A DNA stretch of 64,000 nt from contig NZ_JAUSRF010000022.1 of the NCBI RefSeq assembly GCF_030811685.1, positions 1 through 64,000 of the forward strand, written 5' to 3'. The notes beneath the pieces are model-generated. The model saw only the letters and a program-made list of their open reading frames with translations. It did not search any database and had not been told where the DNA came from. This document shows, piece by piece, positions 32,922 through 42,552 of this stretch; within the stretch, counting starts at the first letter, position 1, and the number at the start of each line of letters is the position of its first letter. The position numbers and the translations under genes are program-made. This DNA comes from Neorhizobium huautlense. Lineage in GTDB: Bacteria > Pseudomonadota > Alphaproteobacteria > Rhizobiales > Rhizobiaceae.

Positions 32922-35054
32922 ATGACATTTTCTGCAAATTCCGAACGGATTAGACGCTTGGGTCTGGCATTGCTCGGCAGTTCCGCAATGCTTCCGCCGA
33001 TGCTCAACCTTGCTTACGCGCAGGAAGGCGGCACCCAACTTGCACCGATCGTTGTCCAGGCAGACGGCGAGAATGCCAAGGGACCGGTTCGGGGCATCGT
33101 TGCGAAACAGAGTGCAACCGCCACCAAATCTAGCCGCGCCGTGGTGGAGACACCGCAATCGATCTCCATCGCCACAGCTGACCAGATCCGCCAGCAACAG
33201 GTCACGACGACCAGCGAGGCCATGCGTTACACGCCCTCCACAAATGCCGAGATTTTTGGTGCCGATCCGCGCGCCGACTGGATCCGCATGCGCGGTTTCA
33301 TCGTTCCGGAGCTGTTGGACGGTACGCGCATGCCCCGCGCCACCTATGCCTGGCCGCGCATCGACCCCTACATGGTCGAGCGTATCGAGGCCTTGCGTGG
33401 GCCGGCTGCAGCCCTTTACGGCCAGACTCCCCCCGGCGGCCTCATCAATTTCGTCAGCAAGAAGCCGACTGACGAACCGCTGCGCGAGGTGCAGTTCACG
33501 CTCGGCGAGCCATGGCGCAAGCAGGCGGCATTTGATTTCAGCGGGCCGATCGACGACGAAGGACAGTTCCTCTATCGCCTGACCGGCATGGTGCGTGACG
33601 CGGAAACGCAGGTGGATCATGTCGACGACAACCGCATGTTCATCGCGCCATCTCTGACCTGGAAGCCGGAAGAAGGCACCGAACTGACCATTTCGGGGCA
33701 TCACATCCGTGATGATGGCGGCTCGCTGCAGTTCCTGCCCGCCCCCGGCATGCTCTATCCCAGCGCCTACGGTTATTACGGCCGCGATACCTATATCGGC
33801 GAGCCGGGTTATGATGATTTCCAACGCCGCCAGTCGGCAATCGGTTATCAGTTCGCACACACATTCGATAACGGCATCACGTTCAATTCGTCAGCGCGGC
33901 TGATGGAAGTCGATTATGACCTGAACGTCGTGCGCGGCCATCCCGCAGCCGCCGCAGTTCCACCGATGGTCAATCGTCTCGCGGCCGCAATTCATGACGT
34001 CGCCCGTACTTTCACCATGGACAACAACGTTTCCGGCACTGTCGAGACAGGACCGGTAACGCATAATCTGCTCGCCGGTGTCGACCTTCTCGTCCAGAAT
34101 TACGACTATCAGTTCGGTACCGGCACGGCGTCGCCGCTCAACATCTACAATCCCGTTTATGGTCAAGCGACGATCGGCACGATCACCAACACGGCGAATG
34201 CAAAGCAGAACATAAATCAGGTTGGCTTCTACCTTCAGGACGAGATGTCACTCGACAACTGGCGCCTGACGCTGACGGGCCGCTATGACGCAGCTGAAAT
34301 GGATACCTACAACAGGCTGAATTCGACGCGAACCGTCAACGACGACGGCGCCTTCACCGGTCGCGCCGGCCTGCTTTACGCGTTCGACAATGGCATTGCC
34401 CCCTATGTCAGCTACGGCACCTCGTTCGAGCCGACGCAGGGCCTCAGCACCACCGGCCAGCCTTGGGACCCGAATGAAGGCAAGCAGTGGGAAGCGGGCG
34501 TAAAATACCAGCCGCTTGGGACCGACCACCTGTTCACATTGGCGGCTTTTGATCTCGAGCAGAGTAATCTCGTCGTCACCAGCGGTGGTGTTTCCCAACA
34601 GATCGGTCGCGTCGAGATGCGCGGCATCGAGGCCGAAGCGAAGATCAACATGTGGGAAGGCTGGGATGTGATCGCCTCTTATGCCTATCTGGACTCGAAC
34701 GTCACGGCTACGGGCAAACGCGTCATCTACGTGCCGAACCATCAGGCCGCCCTGTGGGTGAACCATACGTTTTCCGGAAACCTCGAAGGTTTTAGCGCCG
34801 GCGCCGGCGTGCGCTATACCGGTGCGAGCTTCGGTGATACCGCCAATGCCCTCGAGGCACCGGCCTACACCCTGTTCGACGTAGCCGCACGCCTCGATCT
34901 CAGCGCCATCAACGACAGCCTGAAGGGTTCGGAAATTGCCGTCAATGTCGCCAACCTGTTCGACGAGGAGTATGTCGCGTCGTGCAACACGGTCACCCAA
35001 TGCTACTGGGGAACGGGCCGCACGATCCGCGCGACGCTGACGCATCGCTGGTAA
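32922..35054 (+). CDS. TonB-dependent ferric siderophore receptor
   Basis: 710 residues: signal peptide (GLALLGSSAMLPPMLNLAYA), a plug domain (residues about 60-170, with VVETPQSISIATADQI, MRGFIVPELLDGTRMPRATYAWPRIDPYMVERIEALRGPAAALYGQTPPGGLINFVSKKP in parts), and a 22-strand barrel ending in the aromatic C terminus RATLTHRW. It is closest in type to FhuA/FoxA-like hydroxamate receptors (VETPQSISVxT signature). It imports ferric siderophore across the outer membrane, powered by TonB, which is not encoded here. It is the first gene of an operon with periplasmic binding protein, permease, ATPase and reductase. Exact siderophore unknown. Confidence 0.93.
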   Translation: MTFSANSERIRRLGLALLGSSAMLPPMLNLAYAQEGGTQLAPIVVQADGENAKGPVRGIVAKQSATATKSSRAVVETPQSISIATADQIRQQQVTTTSEAMRYTPSTNAEIFGADPRADWIRMRGFIVPELLDGTRMPRATYAWPRIDPYMVERIEALRGPAAALYGQTPPGGLINFVSKKPTDEPLREVQFTLGEPWRKQAAFDFSGPIDDEGQFLYRLTGMVRDAETQVDHVDDNRMFIAPSLTWKPEEGTELTISGHHIRDDGGSLQFLPAPGMLYPSAYGYYGRDTYIGEPGYDDFQRRQSAIGYQFAHTFDNGITFNSSARLMEVDYDLNVVRGHPAAAAVPPMVNRLAAAIHDVARTFTMDNNVSGTVETGPVTHNLLAGVDLLVQNYDYQFGTGTASPLNIYNPVYGQATIGTITNTANAKQNINQVGFYLQDEMSLDNWRLTLTGRYDAAEMDTYNRLNSTRTVNDDGAFTGRAGLLYAFDNGIAPYVSYGTSFEPTQGLSTTGQPWDPNEGKQWEAGVKYQPLGTDHLFTLAAFDLEQSNLVVTSGGVSQQIGRVEMRGIEAEAKINMWEGWDVIASYAYLDSNVTATGKRVIYVPNHQAALWVNHTFSGNLEGFSAGAGVRYTGASFGDTANALEAPAYTLFDVAARLDLSAINDSLKGSEIAVNVANLFDEEYVASCNTVTQCYWGTGRTIRATLTHRW

Positions 35055-35077
35055 GGAAAGGTATTGGTGGCAGGGCA

Positions 35078-36199
35078 ATGATGTTGCGAAGACGGGACAT
35101 ATTGGGTTTGACGGCTGGCGCAATGGCGTTGGCCGCCAGTCCGGCGCGCGCGCAAAAGGCGGCGCTCGTTTCGTCGTCCCTGCCAGACCTGCCTTCACCA
35201 CCCAAGCGGATCCTGCTGGGGGACGGGCACTTGCTGCTTGCCCTTTCGCTGGTTCATGACGCGCCCGGTGATCTCGTCTGCGCCTGGCAGGGCGATCTGG
35301 TCCGTCACAGCAAGGAAATCTTTGCCACTTACCAAGCGGCCTACCCTCACCTGTCGACAGTTCCGCTCGTAGGACAGGCCAGCCCGCAGACTTTTTCAGT
35401 CGAAGCCGCTCTTTCCAGCCGCCCCGACGTTGTTCTCCTCGGCGGCTGTTATGGACCGGGACCGGAAGACGAAACCGTGGTCAAGCGGCTGGAAGCCGCC
35501 GGGATCCCGGTCCTGTTCGTCGACTTTTATGAAGACCCGATTGGCAATACTGCGCCAAGCATGCGGCTGATCGGCAAGCTGCTCGGTGGAGCGGCCGAAG
35601 AAAAGGCCGAACGTTTTGCCAGCTGGCACGAAACGTCGGTTGCGGCTATCCGCACCCGCCTCGCCGAAACAGCGCCAAATCGTCCAACCGTCATGCTGCA
35701 GGCCAATGCCGGCGCGCCCGGATGGGACTGTTGCTGGATGCCCGGCACCGGTGGCCTCGGCGCCTTCATCGAGCTTGCGGGCGGCGACAATATCGGCGCA
35801 CGGCTCGGTTCCCTTCCCTGGGTGCAGGCACGGCGAGAATTTGTCCTGACAATGGACCCGCAGTTTGTTTTCGTCACCGGTGGCGGTTATCTTGCCGGTC
35901 GCGGCGGGCTTGTCATCGGTCCGGGCGTTAGCTCCGACGCGGCAACGGCCAGTCTTGAGGCGGTCGCAAGATCAGCGGACACAGCACCTTTGACGGCATT
36001 CCAGCAGCAGCGCCTCAGCGGCATCTGGCATCTGCTGCATGCCACGCCGTTCAATATCGTCGCAGCACAGGCGATTGCCCGCAGGCTTCATCCGGAACTC
36101 TTTGGCGATATGGATCCGGCGGCGACCATGGCAGGCATCAACCGCGATTTTCTGGCCGTGCCGCTCGAGGGAACCTACACCGTGGACCTTTCCGCATGA
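35078..36199 (+). CDS. ferric siderophore ABC transporter, periplasmic binding protein
   Basis: 373 residues from the ATG at 35078 (AAGG upstream; 24 bases after the receptor stop). N-terminal twin-arginine signal (RRRDILGLTAGAMALAASPARA), so likely exported folded. The mature part is a Fe3+-siderophore-type TroA-fold protein: PKRILLGDGHLLLALSLVHD, SVEAALSSRPDVVLLGGCY, VLFVDFYEDP, and a GLGAFIELAGGDNIGARLG segment typical of these binding proteins. Two Cys in GWDCCWMPG. It would hand the ferric siderophore to the permease; the stop overlaps the permease start (ATGA). Confidence 0.88.
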   Translation: MMLRRRDILGLTAGAMALAASPARAQKAALVSSSLPDLPSPPKRILLGDGHLLLALSLVHDAPGDLVCAWQGDLVRHSKEIFATYQAAYPHLSTVPLVGQASPQTFSVEAALSSRPDVVLLGGCYGPGPEDETVVKRLEAAGIPVLFVDFYEDPIGNTAPSMRLIGKLLGGAAEEKAERFASWHETSVAAIRTRLAETAPNRPTVMLQANAGAPGWDCCWMPGTGGLGAFIELAGGDNIGARLGSLPWVQARREFVLTMDPQFVFVTGGGYLAGRGGLVIGPGVSSDAATASLEAVARSADTAPLTAFQQQRLSGIWHLLHATPFNIVAAQAIARRLHPELFGDMDPAATMAGINRDFLAVPLEGTYTVDLSA

Positions 36200-37278
36200 C
36201 CGTCCATCAGAGCCAATCTGCGGTGATGCTTGGTGAGAATGGCGAGCGCATCATCGCGCGCCATCACCGGCTATCCATCAAGCGCGGGATCATGTTGCTC
36301 TGTCTTCTGACGGTCGCCCTGCTGTTGCTTTTCACCGACATCGTCACCGGACCATCCGGGTTGACCGCCCACGCCGTCCTTGGCGGTCTCATGGATCCCA
36401 CGTCGCTCGATCGCATCGACGCTGTCATTCTCTATGACGTGCGACTGCCGGCTGCCCTGATGGCACTTTTGGTGGGAGCGGCGCTCGCGACCGCCGGGGT
36501 CGAGATGCAGACAGTGCTCGACAATCCGCTTGCCTCCCCCTTCACGCTGGGCGTCTCATCAGCCGCAGCCCTTGGTGCGGCCGTTGCCATTGTCACCGGC
36601 GCCAGCATTCCGTTTCTTGGAGCCAACTGGCTCGTGTCCGCGAACGCCTTCGTGTTTGCGATCGGCTCCGTCGCCCTGCTGCAACTGCTGACAAGTCTCA
36701 GAGGTGGCGGCAGCGAGCACCTCGTTCTGTTCGGCATCGCTTTGGTATTCTCCTTCAACGCCGCGATCTCGCTCCTGCAATTTTACGCCTCTGCCCAATC
36801 CGTGCAGCAGGTGGTCTTCTGGATGATGGGTAATCTGCAACGGGCCGACTGGACGAATGTCTCCGTCCTGGCGCTGGTTACCGTGGTCGTGTTGCCGCTG
36901 TCATGGCTGGCATCACCACAGTTGACGGCACTGCATCTCGGCGAGGAACGCGCCATGTCCTTCGGCGTCGATGTCAGGCGCCTGAGACTGTTTTCGCTGA
37001 TCCGGGTCAGCCTTCTGACGGCGACGGCCGTCGCCTTCGTCGGCACGATCGGCTTCATCGGCCTCGTCGGTCCGCATATCGCCCGCATGATCATCGGCGA
37101 GGACCACCGTTTCCTCATACCCGCGAGCGCGCTCTCCGGCGGCGTCCTGCTGCTTGGCGCATCGATCGCCGCAAAGCTTCTGGTCCCGGACGCCAATCTG
37201 CCCGTCGGCATCGTTGCTGCCCTTGTCGGCGTGCCTGTCTTTGTGGCGCTGATCCTCCGGCAGGGAAGACGCCGATGA
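36196..37278 (+). CDS. FecCD-type siderophore permease
   Basis: 360 residues, about ten helices. Typical FecCD motifs: VILYDVRLPAALMALLVGAALATAGVEMQTVLDNPLASPFTLGVSSAAALGA in parts, and the ATP-contact loop VAFVGTIGFIGLVGPHIARMI. Family homodimer, about 330 residues. N terminus has a short cytoplasmic region. It starts inside the stop of the binding protein and its own stop overlaps the ATPase start, so expression is coupled throughout. Confidence 0.92.
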   Translation: MTVHQSQSAVMLGENGERIIARHHRLSIKRGIMLLCLLTVALLLLFTDIVTGPSGLTAHAVLGGLMDPTSLDRIDAVILYDVRLPAALMALLVGAALATAGVEMQTVLDNPLASPFTLGVSSAAALGAAVAIVTGASIPFLGANWLVSANAFVFAIGSVALLQLLTSLRGGGSEHLVLFGIALVFSFNAAISLLQFYASAQSVQQVVFWMMGNLQRADWTNVSVLALVTVVVLPLSWLASPQLTALHLGEERAMSFGVDVRRLRLFSLIRVSLLTATAVAFVGTIGFIGLVGPHIARMIIGEDHRFLIPASALSGGVLLLGASIAAKLLVPDANLPVGIVAALVGVPVFVALILRQGRRR

Positions 37279-38081
37279 CCGCGCTCTCGCTTCGGGACGT
37301 TCATGCGGGCTATGCCGGTAAACCTGTTCTGCATGGCGTCAGCCTGCCGGACGTCACTCCCGGACAAATCCTGGCGCTGACGGGCCCCAATGCCGCCGGC
37401 AAGTCCACCGTGTTGAAAGCGATAGGAGGTTTCCTTCCGGTCAGGGGCACGATCATGCTCGGACCAGACGACATAACCCGGCTCAAACCCTTCCAGCGCG
37501 CCGGCAAGATTTCCTACATGCCGCAGGCACTGCCTCGAGGCGTTGGTCTCAACGTGTTCGAGAGCGTTTTGGCGGCGCTTCGCATTGCCGGCAAGCACGG
37601 GGCGACAATCTCAGGACTATCTTTGGAACGTCAGGCGGCCGCGCTGATCGAGAATCTCGACCTTGGTGATATTGCCCTCTCGAACATCGACACCCTTTCG
37701 GGCGGCCAGAAGCAGATGGCTGCCCTGGCGCAAGCTCTTGTCGGCAATCCATCGGTGCTGCTGCTCGACGAACCGACCAGTGCGCTCGATCTGCGCCATC
37801 AGGACGAATTCATGCGCGTAATCCGCAGCGTGGCAGCATCCGGGACGATCGTCGTCGTCGTTTTGCACGAGCTTGCTCTGGCAGCGCGGATGTCCGACCG
37901 CATCGCGGTTCTTTCGAAAGGCCGTATTGTCGCCGAGGGATTGCCGGTGGAGGTTTTGAGCCGCGATATCCTGGCCGACGTCTGGGGGATCGATGCTGAA
38001 GTGACGGTCAATGCGCGGGGATCGCTGCTGATCGATGTGCTCGGTCCTTCACGGAACGTCATCAAGAAGGAAATAGAATGA
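37275..38081 (+). CDS. siderophore ABC transporter ATPase (FhuC/FecE-type)
   Basis: 268 residues from the ATG at 37275 (GCCGATGA overlap with the permease stop). Walker A TGPNAAGKST, signature TLSGGQKQ, Walker B VLLLDEPTSALD, H-loop VLHELALAARM. Q-loop YMPQALPRG. Standard size for a metal-chelate ATPase. It follows the permease directly and ends in an overlap with the SIP gene (ATGA). Confidence 0.93.
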   Translation: MTALSLRDVHAGYAGKPVLHGVSLPDVTPGQILALTGPNAAGKSTVLKAIGGFLPVRGTIMLGPDDITRLKPFQRAGKISYMPQALPRGVGLNVFESVLAALRIAGKHGATISGLSLERQAAALIENLDLGDIALSNIDTLSGGQKQMAALAQALVGNPSVLLLDEPTSALDLRHQDEFMRVIRSVAASGTIVVVVLHELALAARMSDRIAVLSKGRIVAEGLPVEVLSRDILADVWGIDAEVTVNARGSLLIDVLGPSRNVIKKEIE

Positions 38082-39151
38082 CTGAGGTTTCGGGGTTGCT
38101 ATCGGCCACGACAAAGGTGATCTGTCCTGACGCTGTCCGCCTGGGGCGGATCATGACGGAGCATCTTGTCGAACACGGCAACGAGATAGTCCCGGTTTCC
38201 GAGACCGTATGGACGCTTTCCTCGAGCAGTGGCGATGCCCGCATCATCGCCGATGGAGGCAGCCTCCGGATTGAGACTTCCGCGCCCGACGCAGAAATGC
38301 TGCTGGAAATGAAATATCTGCTGGCCAGTCATCTGGGCGAATTCAACCACGAGAGTGGGGCGGATATTTTATGGCAGGGCGATGGCGAAGAGATAGCCTC
38401 ACTTCCCAATCTCCGCAGCTTGAAGGTTCTGGGTATTCGTGACCTTTCACCGCATATCCGCAGGATCACGTTCGGGTCGTCGAAGCTGAAGCGCTTCAAT
38501 ACGCCGCTGGCGCTTCACGCCAAACTTCTTTTTCCGCGCGATCATGCTCCTCTCTGTCTTCCCAGTCTGACACCGATCGGAACGATCGACTGGGGATCAG
38601 ATGAAGAACGCGCGATCATCCGCAAGTACACCATCCGCCGCATCGACCCGCAGTCCGGCACGCTCGATATCGATTTCGTACTCCACGACCATGGCGGCCC
38701 CGGCAGCCGCTTTGCAGCGAATGCCAAGGTCGGCGATGTGTTAGGGATGATCGGGCCCGGCGGCGGTAGTGCGAGACCTGCCGACTGGAACCTTTTTGCC
38801 GGTGACGAAACCGCCCTGCCCGCGATTGCACGCCTCATCGAGGCATTGCCGGCGGACGCGCGCGGTAAGGCCATCATTGAAGTGGCGGACGAGCGCGACG
38901 AGCAACCGATTTGCTGTAGCACTGGTATTGATATCGCATGGCTGCATCGCAGCCGCTCAGCCTCACCCAACGAACTTGCGGAGCGTGTTTCGTCCGTCCG
39001 ATTGCCATCTAATGGATCCGTTTTCGCTTGGGCCGGCACTGAGTTCTCGACGTTTCGCAAGATACGTTCCGACTGGCGTTCCTTTAGACGTCTACCGAAA
39101 GAAGACCATTTGGCGGTGTCCTATTGGCGCGATGGCCACGCGCAGACCTAA
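38078..39151 (+). CDS. siderophore-interacting FAD reductase with N-terminal DUF2218 domain
   Basis: 357 residues. Residues 10-100 are DUF2218 (PDAVRLGRIMTEHLVEHGNE; IADGGSLRIETSAPDAEMLL). Residues about 112-350 are the siderophore-interacting protein: IRRITF, the FAD-binding YTIRRIDPQSGTLDIDFVLH, GDVLGMIGPGG, and the NAD(P) binding end FAWAGTEFSTFRKIRSDWR. SIPs (ViuB/FpvD type) reduce imported ferric siderophores to release iron in the cytoplasm. The N-terminal fusion with DUF2218 is known for this family. It closes the operon; a small intergenic region follows. Confidence 0.9.
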   Translation: MTEVSGLLSATTKVICPDAVRLGRIMTEHLVEHGNEIVPVSETVWTLSSSSGDARIIADGGSLRIETSAPDAEMLLEMKYLLASHLGEFNHESGADILWQGDGEEIASLPNLRSLKVLGIRDLSPHIRRITFGSSKLKRFNTPLALHAKLLFPRDHAPLCLPSLTPIGTIDWGSDEERAIIRKYTIRRIDPQSGTLDIDFVLHDHGGPGSRFAANAKVGDVLGMIGPGGGSARPADWNLFAGDETALPAIARLIEALPADARGKAIIEVADERDEQPICCSTGIDIAWLHRSRSASPNELAERVSSVRLPSNGSVFAWAGTEFSTFRKIRSDWRSFRRLPKEDHLAVSYWRDGHAQT

Positions 39152-39249
39152 GGCTGACCTGTTTGGAGGTGCGCCCGTTTATAAGACCTTGATGGGACAT
39201 GAACTACTGTCCTATTAATAGCGTGCCAGCCAATTCCGCTAAGTCGTTT

Positions 39250-39756
39250 TCAATACGATAGAAACCGTCCCGCGAAGATAACGCCGATCCAGCAGACCAT
39301 GGAGATCACCGCCGCAACTTTCGCTGCGATGGGCGCCCCAACTCTCGCGTCCCACTCGCTGACAGTTCGATAAACTCCCTTGTGGAATATCACGATGTTT
39401 ATCGCAGCAACGACGATCAGTCCGAATTTCCACGGGCTCGCAGCGCTTTTCGAAACGACATAGACGATGCCCGTAAACATCGCCGCACCTGTGATGGCAA
39501 CGATCGCGAATCCTATGTGGGATACAGGAAGCAGCAGCCGAGTAACGGTCGTGACCGCAACGACCTTCCTTCCCATCCCGAGGAGCCTCAGATCAACCAG
39601 AAACGCCGGGCCAACCATGATCGCTATACCGACGACGTGAAGGCTCATAAGGACTGGATAGAGGTAAGGCGTCATACGGACAAGCTGGCCGACCTGTGAT
39701 TGCTCAAGCCAGCCAAACGTCGAGACAAACATCTCCGAGAAATTTTCCAAATGCAT
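39250..39756 (-). CDS. DUF6644-like membrane protein
   Basis: 168 residues, five hydrophobic segments. The first part (GWLEQSQVGQLVRMTPYLYPVLMSLHVVGIAIMVGPAFLVDLRLLG) with its conserved His-Val-Gly and a His in VIFHKGVYRTV follows the DUF6644/DUF2214-like pattern. It is the last gene of the minus-strand run driven from the LysR-linked promoter region. Function unknown; the conserved His might bind heme. Family name recalled, moderate certainty. Confidence 0.65.
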   Translation of the reverse strand: MHLENFSEMFVSTFGWLEQSQVGQLVRMTPYLYPVLMSLHVVGIAIMVGPAFLVDLRLLGMGRKVVAVTTVTRLLLPVSHIGFAIVAITGAAMFTGIVYVVSKSAASPWKFGLIVVAAINIVIFHKGVYRTVSEWDARVGAPIAAKVAAVISMVCWIGVIFAGRFLSY

Positions 39757-39808
39757 GCCCTCGAAAACTCAAGCGGCCGCCACACCTTGCGGCGCGGCGG
39801 TTGCTTTT

Positions 39809-40321
39809 TCAGTTTGCTGCCGGTTCTGGCCGCTGCGGGAACGAGGTGAGCTGCTGCCAGACGCCTTGGCCATTGGCGAGCCAAAACATCACGGGCCGGA
39901 GGGCCTGTTTGTCGGAGCTGCCGAGATATCCGACGACCTCAAGCTTCTCGCCGACCTCAAGGGGGCGTTCGAGGCCCCACCGGCGCATCCACTCTGGGCC
40001 GGCCAACATCAGTTCAACTTCGTCATGCCCTCCGTCATAGGGGCGAGCCGAAGCTATGGTAGCCGGGCCATCGCTGTCGTCCGCTCCTTGCGGAAGTTCA
40101 CGAGAGGACCAGCCGTCCGGCAATGCCGTTCCATCGACCTTCATGTGGACTTCGCTGTGGGGATTGCCCCAATGGACTTCGGTGACGGTGCCAGCCGCAT
40201 AATATGCGCGGCTCGTGTCGAACGAGTTCCAGCCGTGATGGGCTACGGCGATGGTGGCGACACTTAGCGCTGCGAGCCCGATCGCGCCGGCGATGCCGCG
40301 GCCAAATGACCTTGATCTCAT
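39809..40321 (-). CDS. DUF6152 family exported protein
   Basis: 170 residues from the ATG at 40321 (AAGGGACATCTC before it; a GTG five codons earlier overlaps the hydrolase stop). Signal peptide (IAGAIGLAALSVATIAVAHH, with mature start HHGWNSFDTS), then TGTVTEVHWGNPHSEVHMKV, the DUF6152 signature. A C-terminal beta-rich part (LEVGEKLEVVGYLGSSDKQALRP). Likely periplasmic. Family members of unknown function often accompany redox or copper proteins. Follows the hydrolase with overlapping stop and near start, so is in the same operon. Confidence 0.75.
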   Translation of the reverse strand: MRSRSFGRGIAGAIGLAALSVATIAVAHHGWNSFDTSRAYYAAGTVTEVHWGNPHSEVHMKVDGTALPDGWSSRELPQGADDSDGPATIASARPYDGGHDEVELMLAGPEWMRRWGLERPLEVGEKLEVVGYLGSSDKQALRPVMFWLANGQGVWQQLTSFPQRPEPAAN

Positions 40322-40332
40322 GAGATGTCCCT

Positions 40333-41415
40333 TCACGCTGCGTCACCGAGATGCTGATTGAAGAAGGAAGTCAGCTTGGCGAACGGAATGATCTCCGTCC
40401 GGTCGTAGAGATCGATGCGGTTGGCGCCATCGATCACGACAAGTTCCTTCGGTTCCGCCGCCATTTCAAAGGCCTTGTCTGTGTAGCCGCGGGACGGTGC
40501 GATACCGCCGACCACGAACAGGATCGGCCGGGGCGCGATGGATTCGATGCCGACGAAGGGGTAGAAGTTCATGAACTTCGCATAGGTCGCCGGCGTCGTC
40601 CGACGATCGTTCGATGCGACCAGCCCACGCTCCGTGGAGTAGAAGTCCCGCGACTCAGCAGCCTCCAGAAACACGGGGTCGTTCTGGCCCGGGCCGTGGA
40701 TCGGCTGGCCAGTTTCTGCCTCTTTGTAACGGTTGGCAGCAGCAATCTGCAGGTCGCTGTTTCGTGTCTCGACGGCCCGTTCGCCCTTGATGCCGGTGCG
40801 GTAGTATTCGCCCATGTCATACATCGACACGGTAGCGAGGGCCTTGATACGAGCATCGACCTTGGTTGCAGCGATGGAAAACCCGCCGCTGGCGCAAATG
40901 CCGATGACGCCGATGTTCTCCCGGGAAACGAATTCGCGGGTTCCGAGGAAGTCGACGGCTGCACTAAAGTTCTCGACATAGACGTCTGGGAGAACCGCGC
41001 CGCGCGGAGAACCGGCGCTCTCGCCCCAGTAGGACTGGTCGAAAGACAAGGTTACGAAACCTTGTTCGGCCATCTTGGTGGCATAAAGGTTTGCGGCCTG
41101 CTGGCGAACTGCTCCATAGGGATGACCGACGACCAGAGCGGGATATCTCCGGCCAGCTTCCATCTGGTTCGGACGGAATAGCGTGCCGACGACCTCCATG
41201 CCGTAGGTGTTCTTGTAGCGCACGTCTTCGGTGGTTACACGGTCGCTCTTGTAGAAGTTATCGGCGCCGCGTGACATGTCTGGTCCTGCTGCGAAAGCGG
41301 AGCCCGCGGTTCCGGCTACGGCAACTGCCGCCAGGGCTGCGCCACCTATGATAACCGTCCTGCGTTCCGGCGACACCAGATCGGGAGTATTTGGAATCTT
41401 GCCTTCGTCAGTCAT
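40333..41415 (-). CDS. exported alpha/beta hydrolase (dienelactone hydrolase/YcjY-like)
   Basis: 360 residues with a twin-arginine type signal (SPERRTVIIGGAALAAV, cleavage near AFAAG). Hydrolase core: VVGHPYGAVRQQAANLYA, FDQSYWGESAGSPRG, nucleophile region VIGICASGGFS, the acid region PRPILFVVGG and a late YDRTE. The usual Ser/Cys nucleophile is in G-I-C-A-S-G-G and either Cys or Ser could serve. The final His is not obvious (region NQHLGDAA). Members of this family (YcjY, dienelactone hydrolase-like) act on lactones or esters. Substrate unknown. It is in the minus-strand operon with cytochrome P460 and the cupin. Confidence 0.8.
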   Translation of the reverse strand: MTDEGKIPNTPDLVSPERRTVIIGGAALAAVAVAGTAGSAFAAGPDMSRGADNFYKSDRVTTEDVRYKNTYGMEVVGTLFRPNQMEAGRRYPALVVGHPYGAVRQQAANLYATKMAEQGFVTLSFDQSYWGESAGSPRGAVLPDVYVENFSAAVDFLGTREFVSRENIGVIGICASGGFSIAATKVDARIKALATVSMYDMGEYYRTGIKGERAVETRNSDLQIAAANRYKEAETGQPIHGPGQNDPVFLEAAESRDFYSTERGLVASNDRRTTPATYAKFMNFYPFVGIESIAPRPILFVVGGIAPSRGYTDKAFEMAAEPKELVVIDGANRIDLYDRTEIIPFAKLTSFFNQHLGDAA

Positions 41416-41464
41416 TGCACGCTCCTTTTGGTGCTCGATGTTGATGTGATTGCGATCGATTTGA

Positions 41465-41935
41465 TCAGTTGGCGCTGCGCATCCGGTCCAGCGTGAACAC
41501 GAAATCCTGCCCCGCCTGGCTCTGATGACAGCTCATGCAACGCTGGCCGTCCTCGCGAATGTTCGGGGTGCGGTCCGGTGCAAACTCCCGGAATTCCCAG
41601 TCGCCTGCACGGAAGTTTTCCGGGTAGGCATCTCCCCAGCCGGCACGCTTCTCCATCACCACATAGCGGTGTAGGCCACCGCTGCGATGATCTTCCATCA
41701 TGATGATTGTCCCATCGGGCAAAGGCTGCCCTGCTTTTGCTGCCGCCACAGCTTCGGGGCTGGTGAAGATCTCTTCACGAATGCCCCCACGATTAACGGT
41801 CGCATAGTGGATGCCGTTCTCGTAGCCCTCGGGGAACTGGACGCGATCATTCGCTGCCCACGCCTGCCATGCGGCGAAGCCACCTGCTATGACCGCCGCT
41901 GTCGCGATCGAAAGAGAAAATTTGGATGCGAACAT
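41465..41935 (-). CDS. cytochrome P460 family protein
   Basis: 156 residues with a signal peptide (SLSIATAAVIAGGFAAWQAWA). The mature protein has the P460/P460-like fold pattern (VQFPEGYENGIHYATVNRG, MMEDHRSGG, WEFREFAPD) and a C-terminal heme c site CMSCH with a following QSQAGQDFVFT. P460 proteins in nitrifiers oxidise hydroxylamine; many members in heterotrophs have unknown substrates. A periplasmic c-type heme protein is certain; the P460 call is good, function in hydroxylamine detoxification only a possibility. Between the hydrolase and the cupin. Confidence 0.85.
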   Translation of the reverse strand: MFASKFSLSIATAAVIAGGFAAWQAWAANDRVQFPEGYENGIHYATVNRGGIREEIFTSPEAVAAAKAGQPLPDGTIIMMEDHRSGGLHRYVVMEKRAGWGDAYPENFRAGDWEFREFAPDRTPNIREDGQRCMSCHQSQAGQDFVFTLDRMRSAN

Positions 41936-41999
41936 GGAAATCCGTCCGTGCTGCCGGCCAGACGAATGTCCGAGCCGGCATGGTTGCTGGAGTTTGAGA

Positions 42000-42461
42000 T
42001 CAGTCGAGGAACTGCTGGTCGGTCACCTGATCGGACCAGGCGACATTTGAGCCGCCTTCCATGTAGCTGAGGGCGATGTGGCGCATCATCGACGTGTCGG
42101 TCGCGCCATGCCAATGGCGGATGCCGGGTGCGAACCAGACGACATCGCCGGCACGAACCGTGCGCTTTTCACCACCTTCTTCCTGAACCCAGCCAGCACC
42201 GTCGGTAACGATCAGAAGCTGTCCACGAGGATGGAAGTGCCAAGCTGTCCTCGCCCCTGGGGTGAAGGTCACATGACCGGTGTTGTGACCATTGTGCTCA
42301 TTTGCCGCGAACATGGGCTCGACGATAACCGTGCCGGTGAACTGGTCTGGCGATGCAAGGACGGATTTCCGCGAGCTGCCTTCGGAGATCGTGATCCCTT
42401 CGGCTGCAACTGGGCTGCCAAGTGCCGTCAGTGTGGCAGCGATCGCAAAAGTCTTCTTCAT
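42000..42461 (-). CDS. exported cupin domain protein
   Basis: 153 residues from the ATG at 42461 (18 bases inside a longer frame). Signal peptide (MKKTFAIAATLTALGSPVAA). Cupin motif 1: GHVTFTPGARTAWHFHPRGQLLIVTDG with two His; motif 2: AGDVVWFAPGIRHWHGAT with His. Thus a metal-binding single-domain cupin in the periplasm, of the type annotated as (R)-mandelonitrile lyase-like or quercetinase-like. First gene of the operon; a LysR-type half palindrome lies about 100 bases upstream. Confidence 0.87.
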   Translation of the reverse strand: MKKTFAIAATLTALGSPVAAEGITISEGSSRKSVLASPDQFTGTVIVEPMFAANEHNGHNTGHVTFTPGARTAWHFHPRGQLLIVTDGAGWVQEEGGEKRTVRAGDVVWFAPGIRHWHGATDTSMMRHIALSYMEGGSNVAWSDQVTDQQFLD

Positions 42462-42552
42462 CGTGGTTCCTTTCAACATACTTGAACTGGAAAAATCATC
42501 GTGCGGGATTGGATGTAATGGGGTGTCGGGCGCTGATTAGAGCTGCTTCCGC

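Noticed and set aside
32916..33860. A 314-codon minus-strand frame, and another at 34248-35201
   Set aside because: Antisense to the TonB receptor; no ribosome-binding site or family signature.
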